Positions 1 through 7,856 of a DNA stretch of 16,405 nt are shown here, in pieces. Below the pieces are notes generated by a model. The model was not told the origin of the DNA. It saw only the letters and a program-made list of their open reading frames with translations, and searched no databases. Position 1 is the first letter of the stretch, and the number at the start of each line of letters is the position of its first letter. A program made the position numbers and the translations under genes. This DNA is from UBA1672 sp964587815 (lineage in GTDB: Bacteria; Pseudomonadota; Alphaproteobacteria; Micavibrionales; Micavibrionaceae): contig CAZPMH010000032.1 of the NCBI GenBank assembly GCA_964587815.1, positions 1 through 16,405 on the forward strand. Direction: 5' to 3'.

Positions 1-592
1 GTTTCGGAGTCATGACCCGTTTTTGATCACCGGCCGCCGCACCTGCGGGGCGAATCCCTGGTACCATCAAATCAAAATCCGTACCGCATGCATCACGCAA
101 TAACGCAATTTCATGCGCCGAACACACAACACCGTCTAAGCCGGCCTTTTGTGTCAGCAGAGCCATCCGCTCAACTTGCGCAGGCACATCCGCGCCATAG
201 CCCACCGCTTCAATCGCATCTGCATCCAAACTGGTCAAAATCGTCACCGCGAGCAGCTTTGTCTTATCGCCACACGCTTCTTTTGCTGCACACATCATCG
301 CCGCCCCGCCTGCAGCATGAACATTCAGATAAGCAGGAGAGAAATTCGAGCAAATGCCGCGCACCGCCCCCGCAACCGTGTTCGGAATATCGTGGAATTT
401 CAAATCGATAAACAGCTGCGCATCGGGCGCAGCTTTCAACACCGCCTCAATCCCCTGCGGCCCGAAATGGTTAAAAAATTCCAACCCCAGCTTAATACCA
501 CCCGTCACAGGCGCGATGATACGCGCTAAATCGCACGCGCGAGGCAAGTCGTGCGTATCAATCGCACAAAAAATCAATCCGTTCTGTTCCAT
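1..592 (-). CDS. pyrF: Orotidine 5'-phosphate decarboxylase, 3' end cut by window edge
   Basis: Catalyses the last step of de novo UMP synthesis, OMP to UMP plus CO2, in the cytosol. My translation from the ATG at 592 starts MEQNGLIFCAIDTHDLPRAC. It contains the diagnostic active-site segment DLKFHDIPNTV (residues about 63-73; the Asp-Lys-Asp set of the family) and a GIRP motif near the visible end that binds the orotidylate phosphate. About 197 residues are visible, against roughly 230-240 for the family, so only the C-terminal end is missing beyond base 1. The start is supported by AAGAGA about 6-7 nt upstream. It lies 45 nt downstream of lapA and is probably cotranscribed with ihfB-lapA, an arrangement seen in other alphaproteobacteria. 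Identification is firm; only the truncation is a limit. Confidence 0.95.
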   Translation of the reverse strand, partial: MEQNGLIFCAIDTHDLPRACDLARIIAPVTGGIKLGLEFFNHFGPQGIEAVLKAAPDAQLFIDLKFHDIPNTVAGAVRGICSNFSPAYLNVHAAGGAAMMCAAKEACGDKTKLLAVTILTSLDADAIEAVGYGADVPAQVERMALLTQKAGLDGVVCSAHEIALLRDACGTDFDLMVPGIRPAGAAAGDQKRVMTPK

Positions 593-637
593 GAAAAATC
601 TCTTCGTAAAAATCGACAATCAAATGCCGTTGGTCAA

Positions 638-994
638 TCAACGCGAGGAAAGCATCGGCAACACACCGCGCACACGCTTGGCATCCACATCAATCACATC
701 ATCATTCACCGCGCGCTTCTTCAAACGATCAATCTCTTTTTCAAGCAATTTGATCTCACGCTTTTGATGGCGACGCTCTTTTCGTAAAGGCCCCATATTC
801 ATCCAAACCAGAAAACCGCCCGCCAAAAAGCCAACCGCCGCCCCGCCCAGAATAACCGCATAAAGCGGCACAGAAAGCGCAGCATTCAAATCAACAGGGT
901 TCCATAAAAGCGCAACATCCTGACGGTTCAGCGCGCCAAGAACAGCGACCACCAACGTCAAGGCCAGAATAAGACAAGCCCGTATGATAAACAT
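638..994 (-). CDS. lapA: LapA-domain inner membrane protein (DUF1049 family)
   Basis: A 118-residue membrane protein with two hydrophobic segments, roughly residues 3-22 and 43-65, linked by a short loop (ALNRQDVALLWNPVDLN). A strongly charged helical tail follows (about 70-95, rich in Arg, Lys and Glu, likely coiled coil). This is the layout of LapA/YciS proteins, which in enterobacteria work with LapB in controlling LpxC and lipopolysaccharide synthesis; that role is inferred here from family membership only. The start ATG overlaps the ihfB stop by one base (TAATG), so translation is probably coupled. The order ihfB-lapA-pyrF is typical of alphaproteobacteria and supports the call despite the low sequence conservation of this family. 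The tail after the coiled coil (about 96-118) is polar and not recognised. Confidence 0.82.
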   Translation of the reverse strand: MFIIRACLILALTLVVAVLGALNRQDVALLWNPVDLNAALSVPLYAVILGGAAVGFLAGGFLVWMNMGPLRKERRHQKREIKLLEKEIDRLKKRAVNDDVIDVDAKRVRGVLPMLSSR

Positions 995-1278
995 TACATA
1001 TCCTCATTCAGCTTCTCACGAAGCGCTTTACCTGTTTTGAAGAACGGCAGGCGTTTCGCCTCAACATGAACGCTTTCGCCTGTGCGCGGGTTGCGCCCGA
1101 CGCGGGCATCGCGATGCTTAACGGAAAACGCGCCAAAACCACGAAGCTCAACACGGTCACCCGCAGCCAGAGCATCAGAGATTTCACCAAACACAGTTTC
1201 AACAATCTTTTCGATATCACGCAGATAAAGATGCGGATTCATATCCGCCAATCGTTGTATCAGTTCAGATTTCGTCAT
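994..1278 (-). CDS. ihfB: Integration host factor subunit beta
   Basis: A 94-residue HU/IHF-family DNA-bending protein, the usual length for IhfB. The N-terminus MTKSELIQRLADMNPHLYL is characteristic of the beta subunit. The family signature follows, with ELRGFGAFSVKHRDAR and the DNA-intercalating Pro in the arm segment VGRNPRTGESV. With IhfA it forms the heterodimer that sharply bends DNA in recombination, replication and transcription from bent promoters. The frame stays open 11 codons upstream to 1311, but those residues (MRLKPTRWGVF) have no counterpart in the family, so I place the start at 1278. It is the first gene of a cluster with lapA and pyrF and is separated from rpsA by a terminator and its own promoter-like region. 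The common alphaproteobacterial sppA between rpsA and ihfB is absent here. Confidence 0.95.
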   Translation of the reverse strand: MTKSELIQRLADMNPHLYLRDIEKIVETVFGEISDALAAGDRVELRGFGAFSVKHRDARVGRNPRTGESVHVEAKRLPFFKTGKALREKLNEDM

Positions 1279-1331
1279 GAAAACGCCCCATCTTGTTGGT
1301 TTTAAACGCAAAAATTTCTAAATATCCATAC

Positions 1332-1360
1332 AGCTTGCCTGATGAACGGCACGCCGTCAA
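1332..1360 (-). promoter_or_regulatory. Candidate ihfB promoter with overlapping inverted repeat
   Basis: Reading the minus strand, TTGACG (1360-1355) is followed after 17 nt by CAAGCT (1337-1332). The -35 is strong (CTTGAC is the common alphaproteobacterial form) while the -10 is poor. An inverted repeat ACGGC-nn-GCCGT (1346-1357) overlaps the -35 and spacer and could be an operator. The position, just after the rpsA terminator and about 55 nt before the ihfB start, suits a promoter for ihfB-lapA-pyrF. This is inference from sequence only. Confidence 0.35.
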
Positions 1361-1430
1361 GAAAAACAAGATAGTTTTTTCATCAAAATAAGACGGATAA
1401 AAACATCACAAAAAAGACTTTTTTCCTAAC

Positions 1431-1457
1431 AAAAAAGCCGGACACAAAGCCCGACTT
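1431..1457 (-). terminator. Rho-independent terminator of rpsA
   Basis: On the minus strand, AAGTCGGGC, a five-base loop TTTGT and GTCCGGCTT form a nine-pair stem (two of the pairs G-U), directly followed by TTTT. It starts 28 nt after the rpsA stop. This separates rpsA from ihfB transcriptionally. Confidence 0.88.
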
Positions 1458-1485
1458 CTTTAAAAATTTTAATGCTGTAACAAGA

Positions 1486-3201
1486 TTATTTCTTGTCTTT
1501 CTCGCTTTCCTGCAAAGCCGCACCGAGAATATCACCAAGAGATGCACCGCTTTCGGTCGAACCGAAATCTTTCATCGCTTGCTTATCTTCATCGATTTCA
1601 CGCGCCTTAATAGACAGGTTCAACGTACGGTTTTTCTTATCAACGCTCATAATCTTCGCGTCAACTTTCTCACCGACAGCAAAACGGTCAGGGCGTTGCT
1701 CTGAACGCTCACGTGACAGGTCAGATTTCTTAATCGTCCCTGTAACGTTGTCATTCACGCTCACCTCAACAGAACCGCCTGTGATCTCTGTAATCGTACA
1801 GGTCACAACCGCACCCTTTGCCATGCCGCTCATCGCGCCTTCATAAGGGTCATCTGTCAATTGCTTGATACCAAGAGCAATACGCTCACGCTCAGGGTCG
1901 ATTTCCAACACCTTCGCCTTCACTGTGTCACCTTTATTGAACTCTTTAAGAGCATCTTCGGTCTGGTCTTCCCAAGAAAGATCAGAAAGGTGAACCATAC
2001 CGTCAATATCTTCATTCAAGCCAACAAACAGGCCGAATTCAGTGATATTGCGCACTTCGCCTTCAATCTCATCACCGACGCTGTAATTATCAGCCAATGT
2101 CGACCATGGGTTATCCTGACACTGTTTCAAGCCAAGTGAAATACGGCGTTTTTCAAGATCAACTTCCAAAACCTGCACTTCAACTTCTTGTGAAGTTGAA
2201 ACGATTTTGGATGGGTGAACGTTCTTCTTTGTCCAAGACATTTCAGAAACGTGAACCAAACCTTCAATACCATCTTCCAGCTCAACAAACGCACCGTAAT
2301 CAGCGATATTGCTGATGCGGCCTTTGAAGCGTGACCCTTCAGTATACTTGCCTGCGACATCATCCCAAGGATCATTCTCAAGCTGTTTCATACCAAGGGA
2401 GATACGCTGTGTCTCTTCGTTGAAACGCACAACCTGCACTTCAACTGTTTGACCAACGCTCAACACTTCTGTCGGGTGGTTAACGCGTTTCCATGAGATG
2501 TCCGTAACGTGTAGAAGACCGTCAACACCGCCAAGATCAACGAATGCACCATAATCTGTGATGTTTTTAACGATTCCCTCAAGAACCTGACCTTCCGCCA
2601 AGTTTTCAAGCAATTCGCCACGCGCTTCCTGACGAGACTCTTCCAGAATAGAACGACGGGAAACAACAATATTTCCGCGGCTACGATCCATTTTCAGAAT
2701 GTGGAACGGCTGAGGCGTGTGCATCAACGGTTTCATGTCACGAACCGGGCGGATATCAACCTGTGAACCCGGCAAGAACGCAACTGCGCCACCAAGATCA
2801 ACAGTGAAACCACCTTTAACCTGACCAAAGATTTCGCCTGTCACGCGCTCACCAGCTTCATGCTGTTTCTCAAGCTCGATCCAAACTTCTTCACGACGTG
2901 CCTTCTCACGAGAAAGCACAGACATACCGTCGCGGTTTTCCATGCGTTCAACATAGACCTCAACAGTATCGCCCATTTTAATTTCCGGATCTTCTCCTGG
3001 CTTGGAGAATTCCTGTAGAGGGACGCGCCCCTCTGATTTAAGGCCGACATCCACGATAACGTGACCGTCGACAACATCGATGACAACGCCTTTAACAACG
3101 CTCCCCTCGAATCTTTCATTTTCACCGAGAGTTTCTCCCAATAGAGCTGCAAACTCTTTTGAGTCCTCTCTGTCTTTTAGATTTGCGGCAACATGCGCCA
3201 T
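1486..3201 (-). CDS. rpsA: 30S ribosomal protein S1
   Basis: A 571-residue protein with six S1 (OB-fold) RNA-binding repeats, at roughly residues 32-100, 118-185, 203-270, 288-357, 375-445 and 460-535. Repeats 3-5 are the most typical, for example ITDYGAFVDLGGVDGLLHVT and IADYGAFVELEDGIEGLVHV. S1 binds mRNA leaders on the 30S subunit and promotes initiation on structured or weak Shine-Dalgarno messages. The frame is open to 3276, but the start MAHVAANLKD at 3201 has an AAAGGA sequence 8 nt upstream and gives the family length; the extra 25 residues look like translated leader. Its neighbours are cmk upstream, as in E. coli, and a terminator downstream. A 128-nt leader with a hairpin leaves room for regulation; S1 autogenous control is known in E. 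coli but is not shown here. Confidence 0.96.
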   Translation of the reverse strand: MAHVAANLKDREDSKEFAALLGETLGENERFEGSVVKGVVIDVVDGHVIVDVGLKSEGRVPLQEFSKPGEDPEIKMGDTVEVYVERMENRDGMSVLSREKARREEVWIELEKQHEAGERVTGEIFGQVKGGFTVDLGGAVAFLPGSQVDIRPVRDMKPLMHTPQPFHILKMDRSRGNIVVSRRSILEESRQEARGELLENLAEGQVLEGIVKNITDYGAFVDLGGVDGLLHVTDISWKRVNHPTEVLSVGQTVEVQVVRFNEETQRISLGMKQLENDPWDDVAGKYTEGSRFKGRISNIADYGAFVELEDGIEGLVHVSEMSWTKKNVHPSKIVSTSQEVEVQVLEVDLEKRRISLGLKQCQDNPWSTLADNYSVGDEIEGEVRNITEFGLFVGLNEDIDGMVHLSDLSWEDQTEDALKEFNKGDTVKAKVLEIDPERERIALGIKQLTDDPYEGAMSGMAKGAVVTCTITEITGGSVEVSVNDNVTGTIKKSDLSRERSEQRPDRFAVGEKVDAKIMSVDKKNRTLNLSIKAREIDEDKQAMKDFGSTESGASLGDILGAALQESEKDKK

Positions 3202-3251
3202 AATAATAGTCCTTTCAATAGTCAAAATCGTTTTAAGGCTCTTTGGTAATC

Positions 3252-3273
3252 CCGCATATTTTGCAGTATGCGG
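3252..3273 (-). promoter_or_regulatory. Stem-loop in the rpsA leader
   Basis: Seven perfect base pairs, CCGCATA and TATGCGG, around an eight-base loop, 50 nt upstream of the rpsA start. No T-run follows on either strand, so it is not an intrinsic terminator. It may be a leader structure for rpsA control or an mRNA-stability element following cmk. Function unknown. Confidence 0.4.
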
Positions 3274-3329
3274 CAAAAAACAATAAAACGCCGTTTTGTC
3301 AGATAATCATCGCTAATGCGCGTGCTTGC

Positions 3330-4004
3330 TTATGATAGGGCAAATGCCTTTTTCGCATGGGAAAGCGCCAAATTGAGCATTTGCGACGCATCCAGATCAC
3401 TACTATCAATGATCACAGCATCCGCCGCAGGCTTTAGGGGCGCAGCTTCCCGAGCCGTATCACGTGCATCACGCGCACGCATATCCTCTAAAACGGCCTT
3501 ATATGTAACGTCTAATCCTTTTAATTGCAACTCTTTCATGCGTCTTTCTGCCCGAACCGCGTCATCTGCGGTAATATAGAGCTTTAATCCCGCATCAGGG
3601 CAGATCACCGTGCCAATATCACGCCCGTCCAAAATCGCCCCATTCCACCCCGCACCGGGGCTGCGCGCAAAATCGCGCTGAACATCCACCAGCGCATCGC
3701 GCACCTCTTGAATGGCCGCCACTTTTGATGCCGCCGAACCAACCTCATCAAGGCGCAAATCAGGGTTATCGAGCGGCTTACTCTCTTTCAATTTCTCCTG
3801 CAACCGCGCCACACCCTTTAACGCATCGTTCTCACGCTCAGGGTCACCACCAACCTGCAAAACCTCAAACCCCACCGCGCGATAGAGAGCCCCCGTATCC
3901 ATATGCGCGAAATTCAACGCCGCCGCCAAACCACGCGACAGCGTCCCCTTCCCACTCGCCGCAGGCCCGTCAATCGCGATAATGTAGGGAGTATCCGCTG
4001 ACAT
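3330..4004 (-). CDS. cmk: Cytidylate kinase ((d)CMP kinase)
   Basis: A 224-residue P-loop NMP kinase that phosphorylates CMP and dCMP with ATP, recycling nucleotides from RNA and lipid turnover. The Walker A loop GPAASGKGT is at residues 13-21, the CMP-binding segment MDTGALYRAVG at about 35-45, and the family signature DGRDIGTVICPDAGLKLYIT lies in the middle of the protein. A lid-type basic region follows with several Arg residues. Its start lies 3 nt after the aroA stop (TAG GGT ATG), so the two are surely cotranscribed and probably translationally coupled. The pair precedes rpsA, a conserved order in many proteobacteria. Length and motifs are ordinary for the family. Confidence 0.95.
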   Translation of the reverse strand: MSADTPYIIAIDGPAASGKGTLSRGLAAALNFAHMDTGALYRAVGFEVLQVGGDPERENDALKGVARLQEKLKESKPLDNPDLRLDEVGSAASKVAAIQEVRDALVDVQRDFARSPGAGWNGAILDGRDIGTVICPDAGLKLYITADDAVRAERRMKELQLKGLDVTYKAVLEDMRARDARDTAREAAPLKPAADAVIIDSSDLDASQMLNLALSHAKKAFALS

Positions 4005-4007
4005 ACC

Positions 4008-5399
4008 CTAAGCCAGCCTTAGGTCACCGGTATCCGCATCGTCACCGATGCGCGCGCCCAGATCATTCATCAATTCTATGAAATTCGGGAAACTGGTTTT
4101 AATCGGCGCAGCGTCGTCCACCTCAATCGGCTCTTCCGCCACCATACCTAAAACGAGGAAACTCATCGCGATACGGTGATCAAGCGCAGTCTTCACCTGA
4201 ACCCCGCCTTTGCATCCCTTGGCTGAGCCATGAATAGTAAGACTCTCCTCACCCATCTCCAAATCAACGCCGCACGCCTTCAAGCCCTCCGCCATCATAA
4301 GCAGGCGATCACTCTCCTTCACCCGCAATTCAGCGAGCCCCGTCATTCGTGTCGTGCCTTCGGCGCAAGCCGCCGCAACGGCCAAAATCGGAAATTCATC
4401 AATCATGGACGGCACGCGTTTCTCAGGCACATCAATACCTTTTAATGATGCGCTCCCCTTAACGATAATATCCGCCGTCTTCTCGCCCGCTTCCTCACGC
4501 TCATTTTCAAATGTGATATCCGCGCCCATCTCTTGCAGAGTCGTATAAAGACCAATGCGCGTCTCACTCATACCAACGCGCGGCAACCGCACTTCCGATC
4601 CTTCAACAATCAAGGCCGCCACGGCCGCAAATGCAGCAGAGCTCGGATCAGACGGCACATCCACCGCGCATCCGTGCATCTCTCCACCGCCACATAACGA
4701 AATCGCCTGCGCCCCACCCGACAGCTCTTCCACCTTCACCTCAATACCGAAATGCCGCAGCATATTTTCACTGTGATCACGCGTGGGGTGATCTTCAATC
4801 ACTGTTGTCCGCCCCGGCGTGTTCAACCCCGCCAGTAAAATCGCAGACTTCACCTGCGCACTGGCCACAGGCGGGCGGTATTCAATCGGCAACGGATCAG
4901 CCGACCCCTTAACGGTCAAAGGCAATCGATCACCTGAACGACAAAGGAACTGCGCCCCCATCTTCTCCAATGGCTTTACAACACGCCGCATCGGTCGCTT
5001 GGTCAATGACGCATCGCCTGAGAATGTCGTCGTAATATCATGCGTTCCGACCAACCCCATCAAAAGGCGCGTCGACGTGCCGCTATTGCCCATCTCCAAA
5101 ACTTGCTCAGGCTCACGCAGGCCACCGATACCGACACCATGCACACGCCATAACCCGTCATCACCCATCTGAATTTTCGCGCCCATCGCCTTCATCGCTG
5201 AGGCCGTGTGCAGAACGTCCTCACCCTCCAAAAGCCCGCTAATCATCGTCTCGCCAATCGCAAGCGCACCAAACATAATCGCCCGATGGGAAATCGACTT
5301 ATCTCCCGGAATACGCGCTGTGCCTGACAAAGCATCACATTTATGCGAGGCCAGCGCACCGGAATATAAATTTTTAGGAGAGGATGAAAACTGTGACAT
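4008..5399 (-). CDS. aroA: 3-phosphoshikimate 1-carboxyvinyltransferase (EPSP synthase), class II type
   Basis: Transfers enolpyruvate from PEP to shikimate 3-phosphate in the shikimate pathway. It has 463 residues. Seen in order: PGDKSISHR (31-39, PEP and S3P binding), MGNSGTSTR (103-111), KRPMRRVVKPLEKMGA (134-149), SAQVKSA (180-186), RDHSENML (207-214), PSDPSSAAF (249-257), SMIDEFPILAVAAA (331-344, with the catalytic Asp), ELRVKESDR (357-365) and LDHRIAMSF (406-414). The RDH-S/T-E, SAQVK and SDPSS motifs and the whole layout match class II enzymes such as Agrobacterium CP4. However, the position equal to CP4 Ala100 is Gly here (Gly107, codon 5081-5079). The start ATG at 5399 has AAGG a few bases upstream. 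It heads the aroA-cmk pair. Confidence 0.96.
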   Translation of the reverse strand: MSQFSSSPKNLYSGALASHKCDALSGTARIPGDKSISHRAIMFGALAIGETMISGLLEGEDVLHTASAMKAMGAKIQMGDDGLWRVHGVGIGGLREPEQVLEMGNSGTSTRLLMGLVGTHDITTTFSGDASLTKRPMRRVVKPLEKMGAQFLCRSGDRLPLTVKGSADPLPIEYRPPVASAQVKSAILLAGLNTPGRTTVIEDHPTRDHSENMLRHFGIEVKVEELSGGAQAISLCGGGEMHGCAVDVPSDPSSAAFAAVAALIVEGSEVRLPRVGMSETRIGLYTTLQEMGADITFENEREEAGEKTADIIVKGSASLKGIDVPEKRVPSMIDEFPILAVAAACAEGTTRMTGLAELRVKESDRLLMMAEGLKACGVDLEMGEESLTIHGSAKGCKGGVQVKTALDHRIAMSFLVLGMVAEEPIEVDDAAPIKTSFPNFIELMNDLGARIGDDADTGDLRLA

Positions 5400-5438
5400 A
5401 AAACCTTAAACCCGAAAAAACATAAATAATCTATGCTT

Positions 5439-5475
5439 TTGTGATTACACGCTTATCGTGTAAAGGGCAACGGCC
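5439..5475 (-). promoter_or_regulatory. Candidate aroA promoter with inverted repeat in the spacer
   Basis: On the minus strand TTGCCC (5469-5464) is followed after 17 nt by TAATCA (5446-5441). The spacer and -10 carry a perfect inverted repeat TTACACG-ataag-CGTGTAA (5445-5463). It has no T-run on either side, so it is not a terminator of the upstream GGDEF-EAL gene; it could be an operator. The location, about 40 nt before the aroA start, is suitable. Evidence is pattern only. Confidence 0.35.
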
Positions 5476-5496
5476 TTGCGCATGAATTAGGGGATA

Positions 5497-7668
5497 TTAG
5501 TCTTCAAAATAACCGAGGTCGTTATTATAGTTTTGAACAAAATCAACCAAATCTTTCTCCGGAACAGGCCTGCAATAACGATAACCCTGTACCTCATCAC
5601 AATTATGCTCAAGCAAGAATTCCTGATGATCCTTCGTCTCCACACCTTCCGCAATCACTTTCAGATCGAGCGAGTGACCCAGATTAATAATTGTTCGCGC
5701 AATCGACGCATCATTTTTGTCATTGGTCGCATTCCGCACGAAAGACTGGTCAATTTTCAAACGATCAATCGGGAACTGGCTGAGGTAAGACAATGAAGAA
5801 TAGCCCGTACCAAAATCATCAATCGCCAGCTCAACACCAAGGGAGTGCAGCGTATTCAAGATGCTGACCGTATGCTGAATATCATCCATGAACACACTTT
5901 CAGTCACTTCCAATTCAACCATCTTCGGGTCGATTTTTTTATCATTCAAGATTTTCATCACATCCGCGCAAATATCACCATGCACGAACTGGCTACCTGA
6001 AACGTTCACCGCAATACGCAGCTCTATACCATGTTCGTCCCGCAAACGCTGCGCCGTGGTCGCGGCTGCATTCAAAACCCACTGCCCGATCGGCACAATC
6101 AAACCTGATTGCTCAGCCACGGGGATGAAAACACCGGGCGAAATAAACTGTCCGCCGGCTTCTGTATTGTCGGGCTTCCACCAACGCAATAGTGCCTCAG
6201 CGCCGATCACCTTACCCGTTTTCAGACAAAGCTGAGGCTGATAATGAAGCTGCAGCTCGTCATTTTCCAATGCATCACGCAAATCACGCAACATCTGGAA
6301 ACGTTCCTGAACCGCGCGATCAAAATCTTCCGTATATTCTTTGATACCGTCACGCCCCTCTTCCTTCGCACGGTTCAAGGCAATATCTGCATTTTTAAGC
6401 ACCGTATCCGGTTCCGCCCCGTCATCAGGAAAAGTTGAAAGCCCCACAGACGCACGCACTTGAAATTCTTCATTGAAGACCTTGAACGGCTCCGCACGAA
6501 TAACACCAATCACCTTCTCAGCAATAGAACGTGCCTGCATGTCTTTGCTCAGCGGCATCATAATCGCAAACTCGTCCTCACCCGCACGCGACACAAAAGC
6601 CGAATCAGGCAAAGAGGCACTTAATTTTTTACCAACCGAGCGCAAAATCGCGTCACCCACATTATGACCCATCGAATCGTTGATATCTTTAAAATGATCC
6701 AGATCGACAGAGATAATCGCAAACCGTTCAACGCTCTCATCACCACGCAGGCGCGCCTTTTTATCAAGCTCTTGTGCAAATAAAGAACGGTTCGGCAGTC
6801 CCGTAAGCGTGTCATAATAAGCCAGCTTATGAATTTTATCTTCAGCCGTGCTTTTTAACGAGTTCAGGTTCTGTGAATTTTGCTTGATCAGCTTTTGCGT
6901 CAAATCAATCGCTGCACCAATTTCATCAGATGTGTCATAAGGCGATGACATAACTTCCGGATTTTCAGGGTTTTTAAACGCTGCAATCAAGTTTGCGCGC
7001 ATGAACAAAATCGGCTCCAACAACCATTTACCCAATGCGATCATTAAAACCGTCGTGACAAGCATAGAAAGCAGGAACATAATCTTAATACTGGAAAAAA
7101 CGTGATCCCCTACATCATCCTGCAATGCTGAAATATCCATCTGCGCCACAACGACAAAACGCCCGGGTAAGTCAGTCTGTTTGAAGATCACCTCATAAAT
7201 TGTGCCGCTCTCACTCATATATGTCTGATTCAACTGGCCGAAATCAGGCTTTAAGTTTGTGTAGCGACCGTAATTCGTAATGTAATCCATATTGTAGGAA
7301 TAAACCGTAATCCCCGTAACAGGGCTGGTCACAAGAATCCGTTCGACTTGCGATTGCTCAAACGGAGATTTAAGCGCATCATAATTCGGCTTATCTAAAA
7401 CAGATGTTAAAAGCCCGCGCACATGATCTTTAAGCAGGTGTAGGCGTTCCTGACGATAATTTTCAATACCGCCAATATTCAAAACCATTGTTTGAATCAG
7501 CATAATCGTCATAAAAGCAGTAAGGGCAATTTTCCAGCTGATCTTACTGCGCCAGATCTGGGTTGGTGAAGACACAAAAATACTGCGCACCTGCGATGAG
7601 GCCGCGGTTTTTTTTGTCTCTTTATCGGACGCATTACTGTCTGTTTTTGGCACCGAAATCGTTCCCAT
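5497..7668 (-). CDS. Membrane-anchored GGDEF-EAL protein with degenerate GEDEF; probable c-di-GMP phosphodiesterase
   Basis: Counting from ATG 7668 (723 residues): a cytosolic leader, a membrane segment at about 46-66, a roughly 130-residue presumed periplasmic sensor region with no recognised fold, and a second membrane segment at about 195-215. A HAMP-like linker, a GGDEF domain (about 280-445) and an EAL domain (about 460-710) follow. The GGDEF signature reads GEDEF (363-367, bases 6582-6568) and the RxxD inhibitory site is absent (SLPD). The EAL site looks intact: EALLR (E491), VNVSG (N555), LEVTE (E587), DDFGTGYSSL (D617, D618), LKIDQSF (K638), IAEGVET (E674) and VQGY (Q694). This predicts c-di-GMP hydrolysis, perhaps tuned by GTP binding to the GGDEF domain. 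A TTG at 7680 gives four more residues and is an alternative start; neither start has a strong ribosome binding site. It appears to be a single-gene unit. Confidence 0.9.
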   Translation of the reverse strand: MGTISVPKTDSNASDKETKKTAASSQVRSIFVSSPTQIWRSKISWKIALTAFMTIMLIQTMVLNIGGIENYRQERLHLLKDHVRGLLTSVLDKPNYDALKSPFEQSQVERILVTSPVTGITVYSYNMDYITNYGRYTNLKPDFGQLNQTYMSESGTIYEVIFKQTDLPGRFVVVAQMDISALQDDVGDHVFSSIKIMFLLSMLVTTVLMIALGKWLLEPILFMRANLIAAFKNPENPEVMSSPYDTSDEIGAAIDLTQKLIKQNSQNLNSLKSTAEDKIHKLAYYDTLTGLPNRSLFAQELDKKARLRGDESVERFAIISVDLDHFKDINDSMGHNVGDAILRSVGKKLSASLPDSAFVSRAGEDEFAIMMPLSKDMQARSIAEKVIGVIRAEPFKVFNEEFQVRASVGLSTFPDDGAEPDTVLKNADIALNRAKEEGRDGIKEYTEDFDRAVQERFQMLRDLRDALENDELQLHYQPQLCLKTGKVIGAEALLRWWKPDNTEAGGQFISPGVFIPVAEQSGLIVPIGQWVLNAAATTAQRLRDEHGIELRIAVNVSGSQFVHGDICADVMKILNDKKIDPKMVELEVTESVFMDDIQHTVSILNTLHSLGVELAIDDFGTGYSSLSYLSQFPIDRLKIDQSFVRNATNDKNDASIARTIINLGHSLDLKVIAEGVETKDHQEFLLEHNCDEVQGYRYCRPVPEKDLVDFVQNYNNDLGYFED

Positions 7669-7690
7669 AGGCTCGCTCAATTCATTTAAA

Positions 7691-7714
7691 ACGGCAAAAC
7701 CACGGCAAAAAACC
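7691..7714 (-). repeat. Tandem short repeat in the GGDEF-EAL leader
   Basis: Two adjacent near-identical units, ACGGCAAAACC (7691-7701) and ACGGCAAAAAACC (7702-7714) on the plus strand, lie between the candidate -10 and the start codon of the GGDEF-EAL gene. They could be a binding site or leader feature, or simply chance slippage. Confidence 0.4.
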
Positions 7715-7732
7715 GAGTTTTACACCTATTAA

Positions 7733-7738
7733 ATTATA
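7733..7738 (-). promoter_or_regulatory. Candidate -10 element for the GGDEF-EAL gene
   Basis: A perfect TATAAT on the minus strand within a very AT-rich stretch, about 65 nt before the start codon. I see no convincing -35 at the proper distance, so the call rests on the -10 and the position alone. Confidence 0.25.
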
Positions 7739-7828
7739 TATAGCTAATACTTAAGAAGGTCTTTAAATTTCTAAGAAAATTCAGGACTTATCCAGAAAAC
7801 CAGAGATCAAATGAAAACAAAAGATCCC

Positions 7829-7856
7829 ACATGCATGAACCTGCTGGCTCACATGT
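7829..7856 (-). terminator. Possible terminator hairpin at the end of the folE-pyrC-methyltransferase operon
   Basis: On the minus strand ACATG-TGAGCC, a four-base loop AGCA, then GGTTCA-(TG)-CATGT form an imperfect 11-pair hairpin with a two-base bulge. It overlaps the stop codon of the methyltransferase gene. A T-rich stretch (CTTTTGTTTTC) follows only after a few G residues, so termination would be weak or the hairpin may protect the 3' end. Confidence 0.4.

Noticed and set aside
88..787. Overlapping plus-strand open frames at the left edge
   Set aside because: They lie opposite pyrF and the end of lapA, have no family features and biased compositions; they are antisense shadows of real genes.
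1279..1311. Longer ihfB start at 1311
   Set aside because: The extra 11 residues do not resemble IhfB N-termini, and the protein from 1278 has the exact family length.
3285..3297. AAAACG-c-CGTTTT as a cmk terminator
   Set aside because: A one-base centre cannot form this hairpin fully; the shortened stem is weak and the T-run is offset.
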